Positions 33,201 to 44,100 of a DNA stretch of 64,000 nt are shown one piece after another (position 1 is the first letter of the stretch; the number at the start of each line of letters is the position of its first letter). The position numbers were made by a program, and so were the translations under genes. Origin of the DNA: Marisa cornuarietis (lineage: Eukaryota; Mollusca; Gastropoda; Architaenioglossa; Ampullariidae); the NCBI GenBank assembly GCA_004794655.1, contig SMMW01000040.1, forward strand, positions 248,001-312,000, in the 5' to 3' direction. The notes beneath the pieces are model-generated. The model was given only the letters and a program-made list of their open reading frames with translations. It was not told the DNA's origin and ran no database searches.

Positions 33201-36200
33201 TCTTACCAATTCACGTTTTATATCCAGGATTTGTCTTATTTTTGCTCTAGGTAATTAATATTTTCATCATATCATAAAGGTGATGATAGAGATGGAGGAA
33301 TAATAGAGAACTGGGGCAATAATCTTTGAAGCTTAAGTTCTCTCCTCAGATCTCAGCATGAAAAGTATGTTTTTATTCTTCTAGTTCAATATTTAGACAT
33401 CCGCTCCATCTCCTTTACAGTCAGCCTGTGGAATTATCTGCACTCACTGAATGTTTGAGACCACCCTATAAATTTTTGTCTTTTTTCAGATCTGGAGCCA
33501 GTTTCCATGTTCATTTGAATTCAATGAGGAATTTCTGATCATGCTGGTGCAACATGCCTATTACTCACAGTTTGGTATGTATCTCACATTTGCAGCTCAG
33601 AAGAAAATCCTTTGTGAAACCACAGTTTCCTGCCCGTGGGCCTTGGTGCATGAATGTGTGCATCCGTGTGCAAGTGCATGTGTGAAATATTTGGAGAAAG
33701 ATGATAACCAGGCATCTGATTCTCAGTAATTAGTTTGTTATGCAAAAAGTGTTTTTCTCTAACCTGAACTGCACCAACTAAATTATGAAGGAGGCATGAC
33801 CAATATTACAGAAAGTGTAAGAAGTATGGCAAGATGAATGTAGGTTTTTCAACGCTGTTTTGTGTTTTTAGGCACATTCCTTTGCAACAATGAAGCTGAA
33901 AGGCACCAGCACAAACTCAAGCAGAGGACAGTCTCCCTCTGGTAGGGCATGACTTTGTATTCCAGGCTTAATACATGTGTAATACATGGCAATAAACCAT
34001 ACTGCCTTGGCTTAGGGAGTTTATATGGAAGAAAGCAGAAATGTAGAGTTTTTATAACAATGCTGACACATGACTTTGAATAAATGTAAACAGCATGTTG
34101 ACAGAGCCAGTGGCTGTGTGGATTCTTGATTACTGGAGCAATCAATTGCATTTACATGCATGTTTGTGATCCTGCTTGTTCATTTTGCAAGTAAATGTAG
34201 TCTGCAAAAAATATGGTGTTTATCTGTTGTTAACTTGTTCATCTGCAGGTCATACCTAAACCGGCCAGAGATAATTAAAGACTATTTGAACCCAATGTAT
34301 GAACCAAACCCTGCTGTTATATGGCCGTCGGTGGCCCCACAGAGCTTAGTAAGGAGACTTTAATTTTTTTTTTTTTTAGGTTGATTTCTTTTCTTGTTTA
34401 TACCTTTGAGATGTGATGTGGATCTGCAGTGACTGTTTTGCTTGATGTTAATTTATAGATGACATAACAAAGTGATGTTCATGAATTGATGGGGATGTAC
34501 AAAGTGAGGAATGAAAAATTTGTAAGATCAGGACAATTTTGGGGGTTACAATGTCAAGTTACCATGAAAGGAGGACAGTACAAGTCACATCAACAGCTTT
34601 AGGTTTTGCCAGCACTTTTTTCTTTTAGATGTGGATTATCCTCTACACTTATTTCCAGCTCTAAAGCCTCTGTATTGCCACAGCATCCCAGCTAGCCTAA
34701 TGCGATAAGCTGTCTTAAGCCGTGTGCTATGCCATGGACATACTGTTATAATACATCTCCTGGCATAATATACAGTGTCTTTGGGGAGGCCTGTTCTGAA
34801 TGAGATAGAATATCTTGAAACCCTTTTCTTTGACATACTACTATAACACATCAATATCTTGTCTTGATGTGCAGTCTCTATGGAATGGCCTGTACCTGAG
34901 AAGTTACATTGATCAAACTCCAGTGCAGGAAGCCTGGGAAGAGATGAAGCAGATACGTGAACATGACAAAGAGGTTACGTCCAAAGCCATCAGACTTCGA
35001 AGGTAAGATAAGATAAACATACAATTAATGGGATGATCTTCTGTTGCTCACTCTCATGGGACATAGGTTGGGGTTTGAATTGGTTTCTGAAATGCTAGTA
35101 CCTTCCTATAGTCTCTTTTGCTTTCTGTGATCTTTGTTTAACATAAGTCTTTTTGGTCAAAGGTGGAGAATATTGTGTACACAGATGAGTTTTGTTTATT
35201 GTTAACACAATTTTAATATGGCCATAAATGACATATAAACAGTCTCTATTATTTGCTGTTGATATGATGGGACTTGAGCCATCATTGTGCTTCATGGCAT
35301 CAACACTTTATGATGGTTGTTTAGTGTGTCTAAATTGCATATATCATTGGGGCTTTGCTTGGTTTCCTCATATTTTAATATAATGAATAAATCTAGCACT
35401 GTTCAAAGTTCACGTAGTTCTGAACCATAGCTTTGATCCAGGATTTGAACAATAATAGCCTTTTAATGTCTTTGAAGCCTTTGTATTGCCAGGAGAGAAA
35501 TTAAAGCGCTTTACAATTTTAAAATTATATATTTCATGATCAGTTGTAGAGCTAGTTTAAAGAAGCCAGTTTATTACACTCTTCACATCCCCTCTGCCTC
35601 CAACCCTCCAGAAAAAAGGGTTATCATAAGAAGTCCATGAAGCCAGCAAAGGGTTTTGTCTATGCAATCCTGTAACTCAGAGGTTTTCAAACTGTAGTAC
35701 GCAAGCACTGTGCGCCAAAATAAAAGAATGTGTGTATATATTTTACGGGGGCTGTATGTAGGGTTCAGAGGTGGTATTTGGTCAGTTCGAATTTTTGAAA
35801 GTAGTACTCGTCTGGAAAAGTTTGAAAACCACTGCTGTAACTCATTCAATTCAGATGAATCAATGTGGTTGAACTATAGCCATGAAGACATTGACATCTG
35901 CGGGTGCAAACTGTAGATGAAGAGAAATCTTACTGGCCATATTCCAGTGGTCACATCAGTAGTGCTAGCATTAAGCAAAATGCCTAGTTATCTACCTTAT
36001 CTGGACTTTCCTGATGTCATTCCTTTTTTTTTTCTTTGGTGAAGATTCAGATTAAATTTAGAATTTTCTAGTATTTATAATTATTTATGATTTATATTTA
36101 TTCAAATTTTTAGGCTAATGTGGCTTAGTTGGCTGATGATTGAAAGCTTGGTAGCTAAAGATTAGGTAATTAGAAGAAATAATGTCAGTAACCTGTTTTT

Positions 36201-36309
36201 CCATCTGGGTTTATATATTTCCAGACAGCTAGAAGCCCTCAAACGAGAGGCACTTGCTGCTGGAGTGATTCTGCCATCTGCTCTCACTGATGGTGTTGAG
36301 CACAATTGA
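27212..36309 (+). CDS. MTMR9: Myotubularin-related protein 9 (inactive phosphatase)
   Basis: Fourteen coding exons: 27212-27355, 27902-28061, 28681-28832, 29406-29534, 30122-30278, 31790-31894, 32238-32363, 32482-32584, 32897-33035, 33490-33574, 33872-33941, 34249-34348, 34875-35002 and 36225-36309. They total 1683 bp or 560 residues, against about 549 in human. The start is ATG 27212, matching the conserved MEF N-terminus. An N-terminal PH-GRAM domain (about 1-115) binds phosphoinositides. The phosphatase-like domain keeps the fold, but at the active-site loop (about 331-338) it reads HGADGMDT instead of a Cys-x5-Arg site, so it is catalytically dead, as in vertebrates. A C-terminal Lys/Arg/Glu-rich helix (about 500-545) suits coiled-coil pairing. 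Known family role: MTMR9 binds and stimulates the active MTMR6/7/8 3-phosphatases acting on PI3P and PI(3,5)P2 in endosomes and autophagy. Introns carry a LINE and a hAT MITE without harming the frame. Confidence 0.95.
30360..31379 (+). mobile_element. 5'-truncated LINE with (ATT)n tail
   Basis: An intact open frame at 30359-31108 encodes about 249 residues. This is the C-terminal part of a non-LTR retrotransposon reverse-transcriptase protein, with the DDDKTE, LDYCNSLLAG and AKQWNSLP motifs typical of this group. A 3' untranslated part of about 250 bp follows, then (ATT)n at about 31358-31378. The copy lacks its catalytic RT core and all upstream parts. It sits in intron 5 of MTMR9 in the sense direction. 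An almost pure A/T tract (30295-30358) adjoins its truncated 5' end. The same family recurs at 38178-38985, about 51478-51575 and 59907-60330. Confidence 0.9.
32727..32893. repeat. Imperfect minisatellite in MTMR9 intron 8
   Basis: Degenerate units around CTCATGTCTTGTGCTATGCC repeat several times in the intron just before the exon at 32897. The last unit runs into the splice acceptor (CATGTTTCAG). Units differ in length. Confidence 0.6.
35678..35834. mobile_element. hAT-type MITE
   Basis: A 157 bp element with inverted ends CAGAGGTTTTCAAACT and AGTTTGAAAACCACTG. It is flanked by an exact 8 bp duplication, CTGTAACT, at 35670-35677 and 35835-35842. It lies in intron 13 of MTMR9. Confidence 0.88.
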
Positions 36310-38177
36310 TCTTATTGTGTCTGTAAATGTCAAACATTCAACAAGTTCAACAAGGAGTCTTGCATTGACAATTCCATATTCTGTTGTGTATTATGGCTCA
36401 CTAAAAGAGAAGTACCAAATGACTTTTTTTTAATTAGCTCTTATGTTTGTCTTGGAAGGGATCTGGGAATGGTCAAAAACATGGGAGAAGGTGGTTTATG
36501 TATTCTGAAATTCACATACAGTAGTCAGAGCTCTTAAAACTGTTAGCTGTTTCAGCCTGTGCATATGTTTTTTTGTGTCGTAAAATGTGGAGACACCCTT
36601 TTAAGTGTATCATGCACATTTTTAGAGGGTTGGGAGGCTGGGTGCCAATAAAAAAAATGTGTACAAGAATTTGGCTAAACCATTCCGTGTCTAATAGTCC
36701 ATCTGAGAAGATGTAATTAAAAGCAACTTTTACTTTGCACTGCATGTGGCAAAGCTTTTGAAATTTCTCCTTTTCAATGTGAGCTCAAAAGTGTCATTCC
36801 AAGTTGTGCCACAGAGTTTACTGGATGATATTATGTTGGCAGGTGCACAAGCAAGCTCAGCATTTATTTGGCAGATGTTGCTTTGTGACCGTAGACTGTT
36901 TCAGGGTCATGTCTTTTTTTCATGTATATGGTATATGTATGTGTGTGTGTGTGTACATGCATTGCTTAAAAGAGAATGAAAGCTTTAGTGAGACTTAACA
37001 TTGCAAAGATGGAAATCCTTTGTGATGCAGAGGCTGTAATATTCACTCTTATTTGTCTGCAGCGCAGAGTGGGTACAGATCATTAGAGAGCTGTCATAAG
37101 ATACAAAAACTTTGAGAACAAACAGAACAGCTTATAAAAATGCACATTTTCTATTCCAATTTGAAGTCTACTACTTTTTATTCAGAAAACAATTTGAGAC
37201 AAGCAGGGAAAACTGCTGATGTCAGAGATGGGCAGTTTGCTTACTGCTGTCAGACAAGCACTTAAAATTTTCCTTTTTGAAATTGTCTTAAAATGTTTCT
37301 TGCATTTATTTATGTACAATCTCGACTGAGTGACCAAATGCATTGTTGGCCGAGGGCCATGATATAAAGAAGTATTGTGATCCATGATGGGATAACTTTC
37401 AGGGGCAAATCCACAATGTGGTGGAAAGGTAATGTTGGTAAGACAACTATGGCACACACATGCAAAATAAAATTTAGATCGGTAATGTTCACCCTTAGCA
37501 TACTAGAAAAAATAGATTAATAATTGTAGTAAATAGTTTAATTAAATGAGAAAATTTCATCAGAGGGACAAAGAATCTCATTTCCACGTTCAGCTAACTA
37601 GGGCACAGAAATCTACAAAACGAACAAGAACTTAATGTTCTTCCATGTTTCCTGCAACAGTCAGGAGTCTGTAGATTATTAAAATGCAGTGTATTGATGG
37701 AGGCCTGTAAAGCATTAAAGATCTAAACAGTAATATTGCTCATAGATAATCAAGTGTGGAACTTATGTTCAAGAAGATTGTCTTGGTTTTAAGTAGTTTT
37801 TTTTTCTTAGAATTATTGTCCTTTCTGTGATACAAAAAAATCTTCCAAACCGACCTGTTTTAATAAAAGGGAAAAGTGATACATATACTTGAAAGTACCT
37901 GTTTTTCCTAGCACCAGAATTGCTTGCTGCATGTGATGTATTTGTGACTTGAACTGTAATGAAATAATGTCTCTTAATAGTTGCTGTAAATTGTTTAATG
38001 CAGCGTGCAATAGATTCCTTATATGAAAAACCTGTGGTGAACAAGTTACTGTGTTTTTCTTTGTAAATGTGTTGTGCCAAAGGACTGGAATGAGTTTTGA
38101 ATATGAACTGCTTATTTATCACACTGATATATTAAACCTACCTAACCTGAAAAGCTTTATAAAAATGAGTTTGTAAA

Positions 38178-38268
38178 CTAATAATAAATGGGGGATTTAT
38201 GAAGTGCATACAAACTCTCGTAAGGAGCATGCTCATAGCGCTTGAGACAAGAACGAGACCAGGACAAC
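38178..38268 (-). mobile_element. LINE 3' end fragment
   Basis: In reverse orientation the sequence reads AAGCGCTATGAGCATGCTCC and ends with a TTATTATTAG tail, matching the 3' end of the LINE at 30360-31379. It abuts the oppositely oriented piece at 38290. Confidence 0.65.
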
Positions 38269-38289
38269 ATGAAGACTACTATCCCCACT

Positions 38290-38762
38290 ACTTTACCGAA
38301 ATCTTGTCTGTTCACACCACTGCCTGAAACCTTCACTCATCGGACTCGTGCATTCTTTCCCTCCCTCCCACAAGGACAGTCGCATAGGGACAATGGATGT
38401 TCTCCTATTGTGATGCTAAGCAGTGGAACTCACTTCATCATATTCACCACTCTGACTCCAAGGATACATTCAAATGCTTTCTGAAAACATCTTTTCACAA
38501 AGTACTATTTTTAACTCCCTTGCAAAACTGTCACGCTAACCATCATGTAATAACTCCATCTCAGACTGTTTACAGTACCTGTATCCCTTCATACCTGCAT
38601 CCATTGCTTTATGTTCTACTCTTGTACCTCATTTTTATGTTCAGTGTGCCTATACGTATCTCACCGTCCATTGTTATTTTTCGTTTATCATTATTGGTCT
38701 GCGAAGAGAGTGCTTTCTATCTTGGTTGTGATGCTGCGCATTTTAAGTTCACATTATTATAT
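38290..38762 (+). mobile_element. Decayed LINE C-terminal fragment
   Basis: An open frame from 38397 includes YCDAKQWNSL, corresponding to YCAAKQWNSL of the MTMR9-intron LINE. The homologous C-terminus follows, then a 3' region with a GTGCTTTCTAT motif and a short ATTATTATA tail. It has diverged from the other copies, so it is an older insertion or a sister family. Confidence 0.7.
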
Positions 38763-38814
38763 GAAGGATGGAAGGATAAACAAGAGTACTGACGACTGAG
38801 AAAAGATGAGCAAT

Positions 38815-38985
38815 AAACGCAGAGGAATCGGGTAACAAGAACTGAGGGTATTGTGACTTGCTCAAGGAAGAGGTGTGTCTTGGGTGCATGCTTAAAGGAT
38901 TCAATGGTGGGTAGGTGGCGGATATAGAAGGGGAGAGTGTTCCGTTGTTTACTGCACACTAACTAAAATCCTGTGACCACATGTT
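38815..38985 (-). mobile_element. Decayed LINE C-terminal fragment, reverse
   Basis: The minus strand encodes a segment with YIRHLPTIESFK and KTHLFLEQ, matching the C-terminus of the LINE at 30360-31379. It lies tail to tail with the fragment at 38290-38762. Confidence 0.7.
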
Positions 38986-40201
38986 TTTGTTCTGGTGACA
39001 GAAATAGAATACAGTCATCAGATAAAGAGCAGAGTTGTCTGGCTGGGACGTAGGGGATACTTATCCTACAAAACCTGAAGCTTTTCCCTACAAAAAAGAG
39101 CTAAAATTGTGGAAAGTAAGTTCTTGATCATGAAGGTATCTTGCAGTTATATCTGAAGAAAAAGATTTGAGAATAGTGAACCAAGTAGGCGATAATGGGA
39201 GACCAAATGATCAAACTGCCTATTGCTTTGAAAACCACAGAAATACTACAGATGATGTTATATGAGCATGTACACACAAACCCACACATGCACAAGGCCA
39301 CACCATGGATGCAAAGAAAGACCCAACAGTTTAATCCATGTAGCCTTAATGCTACTCATACAAAACTCAGATTTCCTGAGAACACAATGTAACTGAGATC
39401 TAGTTATGGACTTCAGCACCACTGCAAATAAAGTAAACCTAAACAATGCAAAGTAATAAATGTAGAGACATTTATTGCAAATTTCTGAAGATCATGAACA
39501 ATGAAGAGCAGCAACACAAATGCTCAGTCCCCCCCACCCCCTACTTTATTGCCCTCCACAACAAAAATTACTTAACAAAACAGAAAAGTAGATAAAAGGA
39601 AACATAAGGTTAGAGACCTGGGACTTCAGAGGTCAGCATTTTTGGACACATTTGTAATATTATTTCTCTATTTCTATTTCACAAAAACAGGTTGGCTAAA
39701 TGACAAAATATATTTTAGGTTACTCCCCTATCTACTTCTAAATTATAGCAGTATTATAGTTAACTTTCCTCTCTACCTCAACTTGTTATCTACAATAATA
39801 AGCACAACTAGAAGCATCCAAATAATAGGATTTAGCACAAGTTCAAAGGCTGTATAATTTTGCTGACCTAATCATTGGTACGCAAAAATTAAATATTGTA
39901 AAATATATGTTTTCTTTCTCCAAAGGATGCATTATCTGAAGCTTAGTAAGAAATAGCAAATTGTAGTTAAAATATAGATGAATTTATTAAATTCAGTGAT
40001 AACTAAACATTGGTTCAAGCTGGTATTTTATTGAAGATGTCTTGAAATCTAATAATTACAAAACCACTTAGATGGTCTCTGCACAGCTGGTGAGGGTGGG
40101 TAGGTACCGGCCAAGGCTCAGCGCTAGCAAGTACACTGTCAGGATGAGACCTGCTACGTAATCCCCCTAGTCTTTTTCTAAGTTGTACAGCACAGACAGG
40201 A

Positions 40202-40395
40202 GAATTGAGGTTGACACTGAGACCGTGACTAAGGCTAAATCATGGCAAAGTAGCCAGTCCTGTAAACAGGTGCCACATGCAGAGAAAGAAAGCATGCGCA
40301 AGACAAGTTATGAAGGTAGGAAAGCCAGTCCTCACGTTGCTGGTAACAAATGCTAACCATTTTACCACCAGACTGCACAGCACAGACAGAATAAC
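40202..40395 (-). mobile_element. SINE
   Basis: On the minus strand a tRNA-like head (TGGTGGTAAAATGGTTAGCA) is followed by the core CTCTGCATGTGGCACCTG and TTTACAGGACTGGCT, which matches the plus-strand SINE at 9238-9365. Confidence 0.65.
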
Positions 40396-41198
40396 ATTTG
40401 AAACTTCACAATAAAAAGCTATTTCAATTTGTGCTTTTGTGCTATTATCATGACCTAGTAAACCTGGAGGAAGCACCTAAGCATACATTGTCCCTGTACA
40501 TTCTCTCCCTCTCCTGTTGTGTACATGTGTGTGGAGAGATAATAACTTATATTGTGTAGGAATACAGATTTTTAACATTTAACGTTAATTCCACTAAGAT
40601 TTTGAAAGCACACTTTATGTGGGGAGGGGGGAATTTTCATGCTTGGAAAAACAAGGCTCTGTGCAAACCATGAGCTTTCCGGTAACAATATACCAAAACA
40701 ATGGTGCAATTGCCATTTAAAGATTACTCACGCATGGATCAAAATAACACCGAATCTGTCTTAAGTACAGACCACAAAACATCCAATGGTGGGGGGCTTT
40801 ACAGATTTTTTTCTTATTAAGGGCAAGGTAGCCTTGGAGAAGTACAACCACTGAATGCATGCCTAGAGCCAAGAAGGTAAAAAAAAAAACCAAAAAGGAT
40901 TAATGCATATCCAGTGGATATTAACCACTTCCACAGCAGCATTTTAAAGCTAACAAAAGAATATTGATTAATTCTCATTCTTGTCTCCAAAGCAACTATC
41001 TCTTAATAGTTACAATGACCTGTTTATGTACAATAAAAGAAACATCTCACTATTGAAATAAACACAAAAAAGTTATTTCCATATGAACAACCCACAAAAA
41101 TGCTTTCACAACTACCTCACTGAAAATCAAGTGGAGATTTTCAACCATCTGGAGCAAAATATTCAGTTTTATGTGCACAATGTCGAACGCTAACTGAA

Positions 41199-44100
41199 TC
41201 ATACATCATAGGATGTTTCTGCAATAATATCAAAAGTCTGCACAGGAGAAGGAACTCTTTCTGCAAGATCTAGACCGGTTACCACTGGAAAATCTGTTGT
41301 GGTTACAATTTCAGTGAGCACATTTGCATCTTCAACTATAATTATACCCTCTGTCAATGCTGTGTGAGGCATAGGTTGCTCAGAGGTCTCAATGTCGGCA
41401 AGAGTTATCAATGGTGTACCTTTGTCTTCAAACAGATAATCCTCTTCGTCTGATTCTTGAATTAGTTTAATATTGGAGCCACTGGACTTATTTTTTCCTG
41501 AGCTGTCTGTCTTTGGATCCTTCTTATCAGGGCATTGGTCCTTCGGTTTCTTGCACAGACTAAGGTGATCTAAAGTTGCCAGGTTCACATCGTCTTGGCT
41601 TCCACAAGCAGTTTCTTTCCCTGAGGAATATGCAGGATGAGTTGCTGTAGAAGTGGCAGAGGTAGGCTTTGGATAAAATTTGTTACGAGTGTACAGATGG
41701 GACATGGTGTCAGTCTCCTTATAGGGGCGAATGTCGAATTTTCGAGGCGAACTACGGGTGGATATGTTGAAATAGGTTGCAGATGCTCTTGAACGCTTTT
41801 GTTCATCCCGAGATGATGATTTCTGCAGATTTTCTGAATATCCAGCTGGCGTGCACAGGGATGCATTTGTTGACTTTGAGAAGCCTTTTCAAAAGACAAA
41901 ATATTAAATGATGGCAATCCACAGAGTAAACGTTTAACAGAACTGAAATGGCACTAAAAATAATATAAAAGAAACATAAAACTAGTTGTCAGCAGTGAGA
42001 GGATAGAGATAAAAAGCTCATTTTTTTAGTGTGATGTAGCAGTGCTCATGATAAAGCAAGCAACGTTGTGACCCTGTAAAAATATGGTTTTGTGCTAGAG
42101 ATTAAATTTTAGCTTTCAAATAATAACAAAAAAGAGTTTACCAGGCTAGTTATATATTAAAGCTGACTTTTTGTGTGAATGCATATCACTGATTTCTGAT
42201 TTAACTGACATGCATTTTAACATCACATGCACATTACAAGCAAAACTTGAGAAGTTTATGCTTATGAACTGTGCTTAGAAACATTTTGTTTCAGTTTTCT
42301 GGCAGGAATCTTGATGGCTAGTTTGTGTTTGAATGTTGTTCTTACCTTTTGAGATGGGGTTAGTTTCCTTTTCCCTCTCTTTGTCCACTCGTGTTGGTTG
42401 CATCTTTTTCCTAGACTTTGGTCGTGCATATGCATTCTGAAAGACTTCCTCCCCTTGGCGAACAATAAGGGTACGCCGTTTCTTGTTGCTACGGACGCTG
42501 GCAGCCTGGCGGTTCAGATCTGTGATAAAGGACTCAACCCTTGCATTGCTGTTGCATGATCGTAACCGTTCAGGGTGAGATCGCAGAATGTGAGTGTTGC
42601 ACTCAGACCTAAAAAAGGAAGAAAATTATAATTATTTATATATTAAATTCCACTCCTTTTCCAATGCTTTGTTTTGGGGCATTGGTGAGCATACAGACTT
42701 CACAAATCTTCTTCGCCACAGAAGGAAAACAAACTAAATTCATTGTTACAAGAAACTCACAGATTGTCCTCAAGTATTTTATTTTTCTTTCGCCTGCTTG
42801 ACAAGAAATGCCAGCAGAATGCTCACTCAGACTTATTAGTTGTAGGAAAATTCTGACTCACCGATTGTATGAACAGAATCGGCAGAGGCGACACTTGAAG
42901 CGACGCCAGCCAAGGTGTCTGATGGCATGCCGGCGCAAGTTGGAGATGCTGGTGAATTTCTGCAGACACTGCATGCAGTACAGACCAGCTTCATCCACAA
43001 TCTGACCCACCTGTGGGTTATTAACAACATACACAATGTACTTAGATCACTTCCAGTTTTACCAGATTCTGATATCAAATATTAACTCTCTGAACCCCGA
43101 GGTGTATTAAACAGTAGACCTTTCCTTATGGAATTAATGTTATGTCAAACTCAGATGGTAGGGACTTAACTGTACAGTTGTGCTTGAAAAAACATCTCTA
43201 TAAAATGTGAAAATAACAGTCCAATACTTCTTAATGTAATTTTAAAAAGCCAACCAAACAAACCAAAATGCCCCACACAAAACAAAAACCTTTTCATGTA
43301 TAGCACAAGGGATCAAGAAATACTTGTAAACATTCATGAATGAAACCCAAAATTAAAAAATAAATTTATTCTGAACAGGTAAATAGAGCCAGCAGGCACT
43401 TTCTTTTTCGAAAACTTTAATACTTAGTTTTCATGTGCTGGACTAATGAATGGAAGTGCATTCTGAGCCCATTGAATTAAAAAAATAAAAAAAAAAGATT
43501 CTGCATCATTCTACATCTGATTTTAACCGGACATTAAACAAAGATTAAGACATTTGAGGAGTGAGTCTCACCTTACGCGTGTCTTGACAGGTTAAGCGGC
43601 CTGCTCTTGCAGGCTCCACTACATAAATCCGATTTGAGCGGATGCGCTCTGAGGGGCGGCCTGGCTTTTTATCCACCCAGATTTCCTCCACCAGGCGCAC
43701 TGTCTTCTCATCACTCTCCATTTCCTCGAAGCTCTGGCCATCAGCCTCCCCTTTGCTCTTCTCTGGTGTCTTTGTGATTAACTCTGACACACAGCTGCCT
43801 TCATCAAGGTCTTGACTGACATTTAGACTGGCCTTTTTAGCAGAATCTTTTCCTACAAAAAAAAAAACAACCCAAACATTTATTTATATATTTATATATC
43901 AAGAGCGAGACACACACTAACACACACATACATAGTAGTATTTTGTAAGCTAAAGCCCCTACTTACTATCTCCAATGACCATAAAAATGCATTTTAAATA
44001 AATAGACGTAGAGGGTACACTATTTTCACTGGAATAAGGTAAAGGTGATTCCCTAATCACTTTTTAGATCGATGGGGAACAAGGTGATAAAGGCCTCACT

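Larger units (their letters stand above)
36310..41198. other. Convergent spacer between MTMR9 and ZNF800-like gene
   Basis: The stretch should hold both 3' untranslated regions. It contains three decayed LINE pieces (38178-38985) and a SINE (about 40202-40395). I see no other gene. From 36310 to 38170 and from 38990 to 40190 I see only AT-rich sequence, including a short TG run near 36938-36953. Confidence 0.65.
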
